The notes beneath the pieces were generated by a model. That model searched no databases. It saw nothing but the letters and a program-made list of their open reading frames with translations, and had not been told where the DNA came from. Shown here piece after piece: positions 19,425 through 29,022 of a stretch of 64,000 bases of DNA. Numbering within the stretch: position 1 is the first letter of the stretch; each line of letters begins with the position of its first letter. The stretch comes from Photobacterium sp. GJ3 (GTDB lineage Bacteria > Pseudomonadota > Gammaproteobacteria > Enterobacterales > Vibrionaceae): contig NZ_CP073578.1 of NCBI RefSeq assembly GCF_018199995.1, forward strand, positions 2,294,001 through 2,358,000, written 5' to 3'. The position numbers were made by a program, and so were the translations under genes.

Positions 19425-20554
19425 TGGAAACACTCCTGGTACTCTCATACGCGGCAATCTGTATTTTCATTTTTAAAGTCTTCCGGATCCCGCTGAATAA
19501 ATGGACGGTCCCCACGGCGGTTCTCGGCGGCATTTTTCTGGTCGGGGCACTCGTCCTCTTTATGAACTATAACCATCCCCACACCAGCTTTGGGGGCGAG
19601 TATTATGTCAGCACACCGATCATGCCGAATGTGCGTGGTAAAGTGATTGAAGTCCCGGTGAAACCTAACTCACCTCTGCAGGAAGGCGATGTCCTCTTTA
19701 AAATCGATCCCACGCCATTTCAGGCCGAGGTTGACCGGTTAGAAGCGCAACTCGCAGAAACAAGGCAAAATGTGCTGGGCCAGGAAGCGTCCTATAAAGC
19801 AGCGATGTCGACCCGAGTCAAAGCACAGGCTGAACGGGATCGGACCTACCAGCAATATCAACGCTACGCCACAGGTTACAAACGGGGTGCGTTTACCAAA
19901 GCAGACGTGGATAACCGGGAGCAGTTCTATCGCAGTGCTGAAGCGGCCTTAGAAGCGGCCCAAGCCGAAGAGCGCCGGGCAAAACTGGCTTATGAATCCA
20001 ATATTAATGGTGAAAACACCAGTATCGCTCAGATTCAGGCACAACTGGTCAAAGCCAGATTCAATCTGGACTCTACCGTCGTCCGGGCGTCCGGCAGCGG
20101 TTTTGTCACTCAGGTGCTGCTCCGTCCGGGAATGATGGCCGTCCCCTTACCGCTTCGTCCGGTCATGACGTTTATCAACACCGATGACGATTTCATTCTT
20201 GGCGCATTCCGCCAGAATTCCCTGCTGCGTCTGCAACCGGGTTTTGAAGCCGATGTGATCTTCCGGGCGATACCGGGCAAAGCGTTCCGAGCTGAAGTCG
20301 TGGATGTATTACCGGCGATTGGTGAAGGCCAGGCGCAGGCGCAAGGCGTCCTCTACGGCTCAGACATGCTCATGCGTCAGGGTCGCCCTTTGGTTCGCCT
20401 GAAGATGATCGACGACATCAGTGAATACAAGCTGCCTTTAGGGGCCAATATGGAAATCGCCGTCTATTCAGATCATGCACACCATCTGGCTGTGATGCGA
20501 AAAATTCTGATCCGCATGAAGAGCTGGCAGAATTATCTGTATCTGGATCACTAA
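19424..20554 (+). CDS. HlyD family membrane fusion protein (YiaV-like)
   Basis: 376-residue periplasmic adaptor anchored by N-terminal membrane segments (residues 4-22 and 30-48). It has the split lipoyl/barrel-sandwich halves: PNVRGKVIEVPVKPNSPLQEGDVLFKIDP, and after a coiled coil (about 100-215), STVVRASGSGFVTQVLLRPG. With the DUF3302 partner it forms a small export module whose substrate is not known. No outer membrane channel or pump gene is adjacent. Confidence 0.88.
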   Translation: METLLVLSYAAICIFIFKVFRIPLNKWTVPTAVLGGIFLVGALVLFMNYNHPHTSFGGEYYVSTPIMPNVRGKVIEVPVKPNSPLQEGDVLFKIDPTPFQAEVDRLEAQLAETRQNVLGQEASYKAAMSTRVKAQAERDRTYQQYQRYATGYKRGAFTKADVDNREQFYRSAEAALEAAQAEERRAKLAYESNINGENTSIAQIQAQLVKARFNLDSTVVRASGSGFVTQVLLRPGMMAVPLPLRPVMTFINTDDDFILGAFRQNSLLRLQPGFEADVIFRAIPGKAFRAEVVDVLPAIGEGQAQAQGVLYGSDMLMRQGRPLVRLKMIDDISEYKLPLGANMEIAVYSDHAHHLAVMRKILIRMKSWQNYLYLDH

Positions 20555-20574
20555 TCCCATCCCGATCCCGCACG

Positions 20575-20606
20575 ATGAAGCCTGCCCACAACGGCGGGCT
20601 TCATTC
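20575..20606. terminator. Bidirectional terminator between yiaV-like and EamA genes
   Basis: Stem GAAGCCTGCC / GGCGGGCTTC with a CACAAC loop (one mismatch), then TTCATTCTTTTT. It separates convergent genes and overlaps the end of the minus-strand one. Confidence 0.75.
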
Positions 20607-21506
20607 TTTTTCGACCGAAGACGGAACAGACTGGCGCTGGGTTAGCATCTGGCGAACGCAATCCATCATCAGGAAAGCCACAGCGACCCAAATACAGAGA
20701 TACGTCGGCCATTCTCCGTCTGCGATGGTTTCCCCAAGCAGTAAAGACACAATCACCAGCAAGACCGGCTCCACATAGCTCAGCAGACCAAACAGACTGA
20801 AGCTCAGTAACCGGCTCGCGACGATATAACTGCCGACAGCAAAAGCGCTTAAAATTCCCAGTCCCAGAATCAGACCAATGAGGTGCGGATGAGCAGAGAA
20901 AATGCTCAGACTTTCATGCTCGATGAACAACCACCAGAATGCCGGTGGAATCATCAGGGCCATATCAAACCACAAGCCACCCAGACTGTCCGTCTTTAAC
21001 TGGCGGCGCAGCATGAAATAAGCCGGATAACCTATGGCGACCACCAGCGTCTCCCAGTAAAGCCCACCCGACAGCCAGAGCTTGTTGGCAACACCGAACA
21101 CGGCAAACCCAACGGCGATTTTCTGCAACCCGCTCAGCCTGTCCTGATAAATCAGCCTTCCCATCACCACCATCACCAGCGGCATCATGAAGTATCCCAA
21201 AGACACAGGTAACGCCCTGCCATTGATCGGTGCCCACAGAAACAACCAGAACTGAATGCCCAGCAGCAGCGCTGACAACGGCACGCCAATCCAGAGCAAC
21301 GGACGCTGACGAATCATGCACATCACTTCACGAACCTGGCGCCATTCTTTCCGGACCAGCAAAAAAACGGTCAGAAACGGCAGTGTGAATAAGAGCCGCC
21401 AGCTGAAGATGGCTTCTCCATCCAGAGGGGACATCCATGTGGCGTAATAATACATGCTGCCAAAAAGGCAGGAGGATAAAACAGAAAGAAAAACACCTTT
21501 GCCCAC
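20601..21506 (-). CDS. RarD/EamA family drug-metabolite transporter
   Basis: Ten-helix DMT-superfamily permease of about 301 residues. I chose GTG at 21506 because AGGAG lies six bases upstream and because RarD proteins begin GKGVFLSVLSSCLFGSMYYY. The frame extends upstream to an ATG at 21563 without homology. The WMSPLDGEAIFSWRLLFTLPFL region matches RarD. The substrate is unknown. Confidence 0.85.
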   Translation of the reverse strand: MGKGVFLSVLSSCLFGSMYYYATWMSPLDGEAIFSWRLLFTLPFLTVFLLVRKEWRQVREVMCMIRQRPLLWIGVPLSALLLGIQFWLFLWAPINGRALPVSLGYFMMPLVMVVMGRLIYQDRLSGLQKIAVGFAVFGVANKLWLSGGLYWETLVVAIGYPAYFMLRRQLKTDSLGGLWFDMALMIPPAFWWLFIEHESLSIFSAHPHLIGLILGLGILSAFAVGSYIVASRLLSFSLFGLLSYVEPVLLVIVSLLLGETIADGEWPTYLCIWVAVAFLMMDCVRQMLTQRQSVPSSVEKE

Positions 21507-21622
21507 ATCGAACTCCTGAACTGCTGCGGATCCGGAATGAAAACCGCGGACATCATAGCGCACATCAGTCCCGGATGACTGCAGAAAGTCCGGCTTTCGA
21601 TACAGGTTGCCGACGCAGGGTT

Positions 21623-22740
21623 TTAGTCGAGCGACTTTTTAAACCGCCAGGACGCTAGCAGTAAGCCGAGTATGGTAAATCCAAACAACCACAAGGCATC
21701 TTGCCAGAGCTCGCTCAGATCCGCCCCCGAAGCACAATGCCACGGATGATGCGCATGAAATGTGTCGCAGGCAGCACTTCGGCAATCCATTGGGCGGCAA
21801 CAGGCATGCCTTCATAAGGAAACATAAAACCGGACAGCAAAATAGAAGGCAGCAAGATAAAGACCGTCATTTGCATTGCCTGCAACTGCGTCTGCGCGAT
21901 GGTCGAAATCACCAGTCCCAAAGTCAGGCTGGCAGCAATAAACAGCAGTGTTCCCCATAGGATTTGCGACACTGTGCCATTGATCGGCACGGCAAAAATA
22001 AAATGGCCCAGCCCGAGGATAATCACCACCTGAATCAGGCCGATCACAATATAGGGCGCAATTTTAGCCAGCATGAGCTCCAATGACCGGACCGGCGTCG
22101 TAATCAGCAATTCAAGATTGCCCCGTTCCCGCTCCCGGACGATGGCTGCCGATGTAAACAGGATCATCGTCATGGTCAGAATGACGCCCAGCAGGCCCGG
22201 CACAATATTCACCGCCGTGCGTCGTTCGGGGTTAAAGTAGAGCGCCACCTCAAAGCTGGGGGTCATGACACTGGACTGATTGGCTTTATAGTCTTTCACC
22301 AGATGTTGAACCGGCATGTTTTGTAATTGCAGCAACGCCGAACTGACCATGGTGTCTGAGCCATCCACCAGCCACTGACCCGCTTCTCGCTGCTGTGCTA
22401 AACGCTGATCCAAATCCCGGGGCAACACCAGTACACCGCGCACTGTCCCGGCGGTAATCGCCGCTTCTCCGTCCTGTGGGGTGGCGAAGCTCTCCACCAC
22501 GGTCACCACCTGTGTGGCTTTCACAGCCTCAATGATGATCCGGCCATACTGAGACTGGCTCTGATCGACCACAGCCACCGGGATATTGCGAACATCAGTA
22601 TTAATCGCAAATCCAAACAGCAGCAGTTGAATCAAGGGAATCATCACCACCATCCCGAACGTAATGCGATCCCGGGACAACTGACGAAATTCCTTCACCA
22701 GAATGGCTTTCATCCGGATACAGCTTGCAAGTAACTTCAT
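21623..22740 (-). CDS. ABC-2 type efflux permease (YbhS/YhhJ-like), frameshifted near the C-terminus
   Basis: Inner membrane half of an ABC exporter, about 372 residues when restored. It has an N-terminal helix (TFGMVVMIPLIQLLLFGFAI), a large periplasmic domain and five C-terminal helices with ABC-2 signature LLITTPVRSLELMLAKIAPY. As read it stops at 21715 after GIVLRG. One extra base in the G run (plus-strand C run 21724-21728) gives ADLSELWQDALWLFGFTILG and a final helix to a TAA at 21623. That is the usual end of the family. The start overlaps the ATPase stop (ATGA). Confidence 0.88.
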
Positions 22741-23663
22741 GGTCTGCGCGTTCCCGTATTGGTCACGAACACATCTTCCAGGCTCGGCCGCACAAGAGAC
22801 AGTTCGGCGTCAGACAACTCAGGCAGTTGTGCGCTCAACCAGACAATCGGATCGACCTCATCCGTTCGCACCAGCACCCTGAGCCGGATGCCCAGCTGTG
22901 CTGCAGAAACCACGCCCGGCAAAGCCAGTAGCCGCTCTTTCATCTGTCTCAGCCCTGAAGCCTCAATCTCGACCACATTAACGCCCATGCCTGCCATCAG
23001 CTCACTGGGTGGGCCATCCGCTTTGATTTCTCCGGCTTCCATAATCGCCAGCCCATGGCAACGCTCGGCTTCATCCATGTAATGCGTCGTGACCAGAATC
23101 GTCGTTCCCTGATCCGACAGGTCAAACAGCTGCTCCCAGAAGTCCCGTCTGGACTGTGGGTCCACTGCGGAAGTCGGCTCATCCAGAAACAGTAAATCAG
23201 GCTGATGCATGACAGCCGCGGCCAGTGCCAAACGCTGTTTTTGTCCGCCACTCATACTGCCGACCCTGCGCTTCATCAGCGCATCCAGATGATAGGTGTC
23301 TGCCAGCTCTGCGATTCTGGGTTTCATTTTTCGCGACGGCAAACCATAAATCTGTCCAATGAATTGCAGATTTTCCTGTACCGATAAATCTTCATAGAGT
23401 GAGAACTTCTGCGTCATGTACCCGATTTTCAACCGAAGTGCCTCAGCCTGTTCCGGGATGGGGAACCCCAGCACATCAATCTTGCCCTCGCTGGGACTCA
23501 GCAGACCGGTCAGCATCCTGAGTGTGGTTGATTTACCGCAACCATTTGGCCCCAGAAATCCGTAAATCGTGCCTTTCGGGACATGCAGGTTGAGCTGATT
23601 GACCGCAGTAAAATCACCAAACCGTTTGGTCAGCCCGGTCGCTTGGATTGCAATATCACTCAA
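22737..23663 (-). CDS. ABC transporter ATP-binding protein (YbhF-like)
   Basis: ATPase of the efflux system, about 308 residues. The likely start is TTG at 23663, giving LSDIAIQATGLTKRFGDFTA and overlapping the end of the HlyD gene by 8 bases. It has Walker A GPNGCGKST, signature MSGGQKQRLALAAAV, Walker B LLFLDEPTSAVDP and His switch TTHYMDEAE. It has a single ATPase domain, unlike E. coli YbhF, which has two. A C-terminal extension of about 70 residues follows. Confidence 0.93.
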   Translation of the reverse strand: MSDIAIQATGLTKRFGDFTAVNQLNLHVPKGTIYGFLGPNGCGKSTTLRMLTGLLSPSEGKIDVLGFPIPEQAEALRLKIGYMTQKFSLYEDLSVQENLQFIGQIYGLPSRKMKPRIAELADTYHLDALMKRRVGSMSGGQKQRLALAAAVMHQPDLLFLDEPTSAVDPQSRRDFWEQLFDLSDQGTTILVTTHYMDEAERCHGLAIMEAGEIKADGPPSELMAGMGVNVVEIEASGLRQMKERLLALPGVVSAAQLGIRLRVLVRTDEVDPIVWLSAQLPELSDAELSLVRPSLEDVFVTNTGTRRP

Positions 23664-24612
23664 GAGGCATCTCCACCTGAACCGGGACGCCGGACGGTAA
23701 GTCGCTGGCTTCCGCAGGGAGATCAAATTCAGCCAGATAGACCAGTCGGGCCCGGTCATCTTCATTCAAAGCATAATAAGGTGTGAACGCAGGTTCTGTC
23801 GCAATCCAACGCAGCGTGCTTTCATAAGTTTGGTCGTGCCCGTCAATATGAACCACGGCGGTTTGACCGGGTTGTAGCAAAACCCGGTAAGGCTCGGGCA
23901 CATAGACTCTGGCATAAGGACGGGTGTCGGCCTGAATCACCGCAACAACAGCATTGACCGGTACCCGTTCCCCCAGATTATAAGGCAGACTGTCCAGAAT
24001 ACCGTCGCGGGTCGCCACAACGGTTAAATCACTCAGAATTCGCTGCTGTAATGCAACATTGGCGGCAGCCGCTTCCAGTTGTGCCTGCGCCTGCTGAATA
24101 TCTTCCGGCCGCTCACCACGCGTCAGTTTCGTCAGATTTTCCTGCGCGGCGGTCACCGCGGCCCGCGCCGCATCCCGTTCTGTTCTTGCATTGTCCCGTT
24201 CCGCCACACTAATCAGCTTCTCGCGCACCAGTGCCTGACGCCGCACATAAGTTTTTTCGGCATCCATGAAACGCGCCCGGGCCTGATCCAGCTGAGCTTT
24301 GGCGGCAGCAATATCCTCCACCCGCTCCCCATTTGTCAGCCGTAACAAATAAGCTTTTGCCTGTGCCTGCTTCGCTTTTGCCTGTGCAAGCGTTGCGGCC
24401 TGACGTGTCGAATCCAGTGCCACCAGAATGTCTCCCGCCTTCACCGGAGTGCCTTCTGCAACCGGAAGTGAGCGAATGATTTCGTTCGCAGTTGCGCTCA
24501 GGGTAATCCGATCCCGTTCCAGTGTGCCCAGAGCCTCGGACGACACGGAAGCATCGCAGCCGGCAAGCAGCAGCGCCAAAGCAACCAGGATTGAGGACGA
24601 GAAAGCATTCAT
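23656..24612 (-). CDS. HlyD family adaptor lipoprotein of ABC efflux (YbhG-like)
   Basis: 318 residues from ATG 24612. The signal peptide ends in a lipobox LLAG-C. It has biotinyl-lipoyl halves and a long coiled coil (about residues 70-190) with two copies of a TRGERPEDI-like motif (NGERVEDIAAAKAQLDQARA and RGERPEDIQQAQAQLEAAAA), as in YbhG/YhiI. It is the first gene of a three-gene efflux operon with ATPase and permease. Confidence 0.9.
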   Translation of the reverse strand: MNAFSSSILVALALLLAGCDASVSSEALGTLERDRITLSATANEIIRSLPVAEGTPVKAGDILVALDSTRQAATLAQAKAKQAQAKAYLLRLTNGERVEDIAAAKAQLDQARARFMDAEKTYVRRQALVREKLISVAERDNARTERDAARAAVTAAQENLTKLTRGERPEDIQQAQAQLEAAAANVALQQRILSDLTVVATRDGILDSLPYNLGERVPVNAVVAVIQADTRPYARVYVPEPYRVLLQPGQTAVVHIDGHDQTYESTLRWIATEPAFTPYYALNEDDRARLVYLAEFDLPAEASDLPSGVPVQVEMPLE

Positions 24613-24903
24613 TGATGAACCACTCCATAGCAGATACGCATCAAATCCTAATGCACAGTCACTAAACTTCAATGCGTTAGCACAAGTATTGTGTATTTTT
24701 TTGTCCGATGCCGTCGTTTTTGGCAACGATGCAGGTATATGCCATCTGGGAATCGATCCCGATCCAGAACTTTTACAGGAAATTCAACTCTTTCGGACCT
24801 TCCCCTTGTACTGGCTTTGAAAGCCTTTAGAATGAGGCCGCAATGAAAAACACTTCAATACCCGCATCGAGTAAAACATTTCTCTGCATATCAAGGGAGT
24901 ATC

Positions 24904-25869
24904 ATGCCACTGTTGGAATATCTGCGCTGGATCGCTTTTACCGTTTTCCTTTTATCCAGTAAGACAGCCATTTCTGCCAGCTTTACAGACAGTTTGGGGA
25001 ACACCATCGAACTGGCTGCGCCACCTCAGCGAATCGTCACGCTGGCGTATGCATTTACCGATGCGCTGGCTGCCATTGATATGACGCCTGTGGGGATTGC
25101 CGATGATCATGACCCGCTGAATCTCCATCCCTCTGTCCGGCGTCGGCTCCAGCACTGGGTATCCGTGGGGGCACAAACTGCACCGGATTTAGAACAAATC
25201 GCCGCTCTGAAGCCCGATCTGATTATTGGCGATATCAATCGTCATCAGGCCAGTTACGCCACCCTGAGCCAGATTGCTCCCACCGTCATGCTGCCTTCCC
25301 GGGGGGAAACCTATGAGGAAAACCTCGCCGTGGCCGCACAGATTGGTACTTTAGTCGGTGAAGAAGCGCGCATGACCGCCCGGTTACAACAGCACACTGA
25401 CTTCATGAAACAAATGGCTTTCCAACTGACACCATTCAACACGCAGAGGATCTTATTTGCGATTGCACTGGAAAGTGGGATCTATGCTTATTCGGATTCC
25501 GCTTATCCGGGTGGGGTATTGAAAGCGGTCGGTCTGCAAGTCCCCGAAAGCGTTGGCGCGGATCACCGTGCGCTGCAACAGCTCAGCCTGAATGAAATGA
25601 CCCGCATCAACCCGGACATTCTGCTGTCCGGCGACATGGGTGAAGCCAATGTTCTGCAACAATGGCAACAGGATCCAATCTGGGCAAATCTGAATGCCGT
25701 CAAACAAGCCCGCATCTACACCGTTGACGGAAATTACTGGGCCCATTGCCGCGGCATGCTGGCCTCAGAGTCGATGGCGGATACCTTACTGAAAACACTT
25801 CCACAATCGATCACACGGACAGGAACAGATGATTCTGGTTTGACAGTGAGAGAAAAGATTTACCAATGA
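24904..25869 (+). CDS. Iron-complex ABC transporter substrate-binding protein (FecB-like)
   Basis: 321-residue periplasmic binding protein of the FecB/FepB family. The signal peptide is within residues 1-25. Family patterns are DSLGNTIELAAPPQRIVTLA, LEQIAALKPDLIIGD and the final DGNYWAHCRGMLASESMAD. It probably binds a ferric siderophore or ferric citrate. No permease or ATPase gene is next to it, and I could not find a clear Fur box upstream. It has AAGGGAG before the ATG. Confidence 0.87.
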   Translation: MPLLEYLRWIAFTVFLLSSKTAISASFTDSLGNTIELAAPPQRIVTLAYAFTDALAAIDMTPVGIADDHDPLNLHPSVRRRLQHWVSVGAQTAPDLEQIAALKPDLIIGDINRHQASYATLSQIAPTVMLPSRGETYEENLAVAAQIGTLVGEEARMTARLQQHTDFMKQMAFQLTPFNTQRILFAIALESGIYAYSDSAYPGGVLKAVGLQVPESVGADHRALQQLSLNEMTRINPDILLSGDMGEANVLQQWQQDPIWANLNAVKQARIYTVDGNYWAHCRGMLASESMADTLLKTLPQSITRTGTDDSGLTVREKIYQ

Positions 25870-25936
25870 CCCACTCGCTGCTGCGACCAAATAACCATTT
25901 CATCTTGTCAAACCCATAACATTTTTACATTCAGTG

Positions 25937-25959
25937 GTCAGACGTACACGGCGTCTGAC
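25937..25959. terminator. Hairpin downstream of the iron-binding protein gene
   Basis: 8-bp stem GTCAGACG / CGTCTGAC with a 7-base loop, then TTCTACC. It probably terminates the upstream gene. Confidence 0.6.
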
Positions 25960-26668
25960 TTCTACCTATTTGAACAAAGGTAACGACAAACTCATCACGG
26001 AGAACATGAATAGACGAAGTTCTCTCTTCAACAATGACAGATGATAAAGCGATATCCACTCTGCTGGATCGATGAAACCACAACACAGTGATATTGCGGC
26101 TGTACCTATTTGCCATTCAATCGTGGCGACGGCTTGCAAAGGACACCTATCAACAGCACATGCCTAGCTTCTCTTCAATGCAGAACCTGATTAAAACGTG
26201 AACCTCATCGCCAAAATACCAGAAAAGAATACCCCAAAACCTCATAGGTATTAACAGGATTAACCTACACCCCACAAAAGAGATATCATCCGAATAAAAC
26301 AAAAATAAAAACCAATAAAACCATAGCAAACAATAAATCATGATTTTTATCATAAAATAAACATATTTATAGGAATAAAACAAAACATAAGCATTTTGAT
26401 TTATAGCATAAAGTTTTATATCACTAATATTTACAAGAATATAAATCCACTAAATCATTAATTATTCTTGAAAATGATAAGTAAATCACTACTCATTAAT
26501 AAAAAACAAAGATCACAAAGGTGAGATAATAATTTATTTGTCATTGAATATTATTAATCTCAAGCGTAATAATATTCACCAATTCAAGAGTTATTTATAT
26601 CGTCCTGATTTCACTTTGAAATACAGACAAAATAATCATGAAATCAAATCTTAAAAGGCTATCAATTA
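25960..26668. other. AT-rich intergenic region at the left edge of the cluster
   Basis: About 700 bases without a supported gene. Composition becomes strongly AT-rich after about 26,200. A 41-codon open segment (26076-26198, plus strand) with amino-acid-like composition (SWRRLAKDTYQQHMPSFSS) may be the tail of a decayed gene, possibly mobile, but I cannot identify it. The promoter of the following cluster should lie near 26,520-26,660. Confidence 0.5.
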
Positions 26669-27547
26669 ATGCAAAAAAGACACTTAATACTAGGCATAAT
26701 TGTTACCATGATATGGGGTGCTAATTTCTCTGTCATTAAGATTGGGCTCGCTGATTTATCACCTTATCTTCTAGCAGCACTTCGTTTCTTTTTCTGCGTA
26801 TTCCCGTGTATCTTTTTTGTGAAGAAACCAGATGTGCCATTTCGATACATCTTTGCTTATGGTTTATTTTTGGGTGTGCTCCAATTCAGTTTTTTATTTT
26901 TTGGAATATCCCTAGGGGTTTCTGCTGGAATGGCTTCATTCCTCTTACAACTTCAAGTGTTTTTTACTGTAGCGCTCAGTATACTCATCTTTAAAGAAAG
27001 CATTCAAATCCATCAAGCCATTGGCATGATAATCGCTTTTGTTGGATTATCTTTTATGGTGAATGGTTCGACAAGCCAACCTGTTCAACTTGGCTTAATT
27101 CTAATCGTACTTTCTGCTTTATCTTGGGCTGTCGCGAACATAATCGTAAAGAAAACGAAGATAAAAAGCTCTATCAGCTTTTTAATTTGGTCAAGCTTAA
27201 TCCCACCAATCCCTTTGTTTTTAATGGATATTATCACTCATGGCTTCAACCCATTCGTCTCCGCCATAAGCCATATCACCTGGATAGAGATCGGCTCTGT
27301 TTTTTATCTGGTTTATCCAACAACACTTTTTGGTTATATGGTCTGGAATAAACTTCTTATACGTTATCAGGCATCACAGGTTACTCCACTAACTTTACTG
27401 GTTCCAATATTCGGTATGATATCTTCAATCATTATTTTCAATGAGCAATTATCTACTGATAAAGTTAGTACCGCTATTCTTGTTTTCTCTGGTTTATTAA
27501 TCAACCAATTTGGATATTTGATTCTGAAAAGAGAAAAAGCAATTTAA
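26669..27547 (+). CDS. EamA/DMT family exporter of the HypEF cluster
   Basis: 292-residue protein with about ten membrane helices and two EamA halves. It starts MQKRHLILGIIVTMIWGANF, the usual DMT opening, and has a second half beginning near SALSWAVANIIVKKTK. It is the first gene of the AT-rich one-direction cluster, 45 bases before the next gene, and is likely the exporter of its product or an intermediate. Codon use is AT-rich, unlike the genes to the left. Confidence 0.88.
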   Translation: MQKRHLILGIIVTMIWGANFSVIKIGLADLSPYLLAALRFFFCVFPCIFFVKKPDVPFRYIFAYGLFLGVLQFSFLFFGISLGVSAGMASFLLQLQVFFTVALSILIFKESIQIHQAIGMIIAFVGLSFMVNGSTSQPVQLGLILIVLSALSWAVANIIVKKTKIKSSISFLIWSSLIPPIPLFLMDIITHGFNPFVSAISHITWIEIGSVFYLVYPTTLFGYMVWNKLLIRYQASQVTPLTLLVPIFGMISSIIIFNEQLSTDKVSTAILVFSGLLINQFGYLILKREKAI

Positions 27548-27592
27548 CTTTCAACTAAACAGAAAAATCACTCGTAATATACAGGAGGAAAA

Positions 27593-28378
27593 ATGGCCAG
27601 CACAGCAGCATATAATACCTATGAAAGCCTACTCAACCCTAATTTTAGAAATAAGATTGATGATTTATTAGTAAAATTTGAACAAGTATTTTATGAAAAA
27701 GTAGAAAATGCCGACAAAATGCTTGATGAGTCACAGTTCAGCATGGACTTGTATAAACGACATAATATAGAAACAATTCTCCGCATTGCACTAAAACGTG
27801 CTGTCGATCCGCTTATTGCAAATTATTGGGCAACCCGAGATCCACAGCTCTGTAAAGAGTGGGGTCTTTATGGTGCAGAAGAAGGTCGTCATGACCGTAT
27901 GTTTGCTCGTGATCTGCATGCCGTAGGTGTTACGGATGAAGAGATATACTCAACCAAGCCAACTTTTGCAACTGAATTACTGAATGGCTATTTTTATTAC
28001 ACGATGGCCGTTGAGGATCCACTGGCTTCTATGGTTAGCGGTTTCTATCTTGAATACATGGCATCCAAAACCCAGCCAGATTGGCTGGATCGCATGGAAA
28101 AGCATGTAGGCAAAGAAAAAACAACTGGTGCTCGCGCCCACTTACAATTAGATATTGATGAAGATCATACAGATATGGTCTGGAATTCTATCATGCGTAT
28201 CATTAAAACACATGAGGACGAGCAGCGTTTTATTGAGCATCTTACCAAGATTCATGCATTATTCTGTGCATACTTTGTTGAAGTTTATGATACGAGTCAT
28301 CAGACTAAAAAAGATGATGCCTTGAATGCTGCCGTTGCTCCGATTGCAGCAGTAAAGATCCATAATACAATGAAATAA
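27593..28378 (+). CDS. Heme-oxygenase-like diiron oxidase (HDO/TenA-PqqC fold)
   Basis: 261-residue all-helical protein with an excellent ribosome binding site (AGGAGG). Metal ligand candidates follow the HDO pattern: E96/E97 and H100 in GAEEGRHDRMF, E154 in GFYLEYM, then H183, D187 and H192 in AHLQLDIDEDHTDM. Known HDOs use dioxygen on a diiron centre for N-oxygenation, decarboxylation, C-C cleavage or nitrile formation (UndA, BesC, SznF, FlcE, AetD). The reaction here is unknown. Next to it are HypE, HypF and a ferredoxin, so an oxidative step on an amine or amino acid is likely. The family call is firm as a fold, not as an activity. Confidence 0.8.
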   Translation: MASTAAYNTYESLLNPNFRNKIDDLLVKFEQVFYEKVENADKMLDESQFSMDLYKRHNIETILRIALKRAVDPLIANYWATRDPQLCKEWGLYGAEEGRHDRMFARDLHAVGVTDEEIYSTKPTFATELLNGYFYYTMAVEDPLASMVSGFYLEYMASKTQPDWLDRMEKHVGKEKTTGARAHLQLDIDEDHTDMVWNSIMRIIKTHEDEQRFIEHLTKIHALFCAYFVEVYDTSHQTKKDDALNAAVAPIAAVKIHNTMK

Positions 28379-28395
28379 ATTTCAATCGATGCCAC

Positions 28396-28415
28396 CAGGG
28401 GAATTATTTTCCCCT
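28396..28415. terminator. Intergenic hairpin after the HDO gene
   Basis: 8-bp stem CAGGGGAA / TTCCCCTG with a TTAT loop between the HDO and GNAT genes. No T run follows, so it may be a partial terminator or an mRNA-stabilising stem that makes HDO more abundant than the downstream proteins. Confidence 0.5.
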
Positions 28416-28458
28416 GCTCAATGATTGACTGACAGATTCTATAAAATAGGTATCGAGA

Positions 28459-29013
28459 ATGTATTTTGAGTGGACAAAAACTTTCACAGAAAAAGATCGT
28501 GCTGATGTGCTTACACTCATGAATGCTGTAGCGCTAAATGAAACAACCATGGGATACCACGAAGCGCTGACACAGGAACAAGAAGATTCATTAATTAACG
28601 CGATGATCGGTGAAATGGACAGTCATAATTGTCACATTTTATTTATTCGTAATGAAGAAAGAAAAATCGTAGCAATGGTCACGATCGTTCAACAAACCTT
28701 GCCAGCTCGAAAACATATTGTTGAAGTAAAGCGCTGTACCATTTTACCTGAGTATCGTAATGGCCTCATCTTTGATGGTTGGAAAGTAACACTGGAAAAA
28801 ATCAAAGAGATTGGAGGTGATATCGCGATTCTGGACGTCAGAAGTGATGGTAATGCAGAGAAGCTATGGCGGCTTATGGGATTTAAAGAGTATGGACGAT
28901 TAGATGATTATGCTCGAGCAAAAGGAAAAAACATTGTTGGTTACTTCATGTATCTTTATGTTGAAGATGCACTTAAATATTATGAAACACACGGAACCTG
29001 GCTGAAAAAATAA
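28459..29013 (+). CDS. GNAT family N-acyltransferase of the HypEF cluster
   Basis: 184 residues with a GNAT core: beta strands IVAMVTIVQQ, the acetyl-CoA-binding region around VKRCTILPEYRNGLIFDGWK, and the late LWRLMGFKEYGRL motif of many acetyltransferases. The substrate is unknown. It could acylate the cluster's product (biosynthesis) or protect the producer (self-resistance). It lies 10 bases before the next gene. Confidence 0.8.
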   Translation: MYFEWTKTFTEKDRADVLTLMNAVALNETTMGYHEALTQEQEDSLINAMIGEMDSHNCHILFIRNEERKIVAMVTIVQQTLPARKHIVEVKRCTILPEYRNGLIFDGWKVTLEKIKEIGGDIAILDVRSDGNAEKLWRLMGFKEYGRLDDYARAKGKNIVGYFMYLYVEDALKYYETHGTWLKK

Positions 29014-29022
29014 ATTGAATTT

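Noticed and set aside
24428..24820. Plus-strand frame of 130 codons crossing the HlyD-lipoprotein start
   Set aside because: Most of it is the antisense of the HlyD gene; the tail after 24640 has no recognised family.
24640..24903. Fur box before the iron-complex binding protein gene
   Set aside because: No stretch close enough to the 19-base consensus was found.
26150..26383. Minus-strand frame rich in Phe, Tyr and Ile
   Set aside because: Composition is that of translated AT-rich non-coding DNA; no ribosome binding site or homology.
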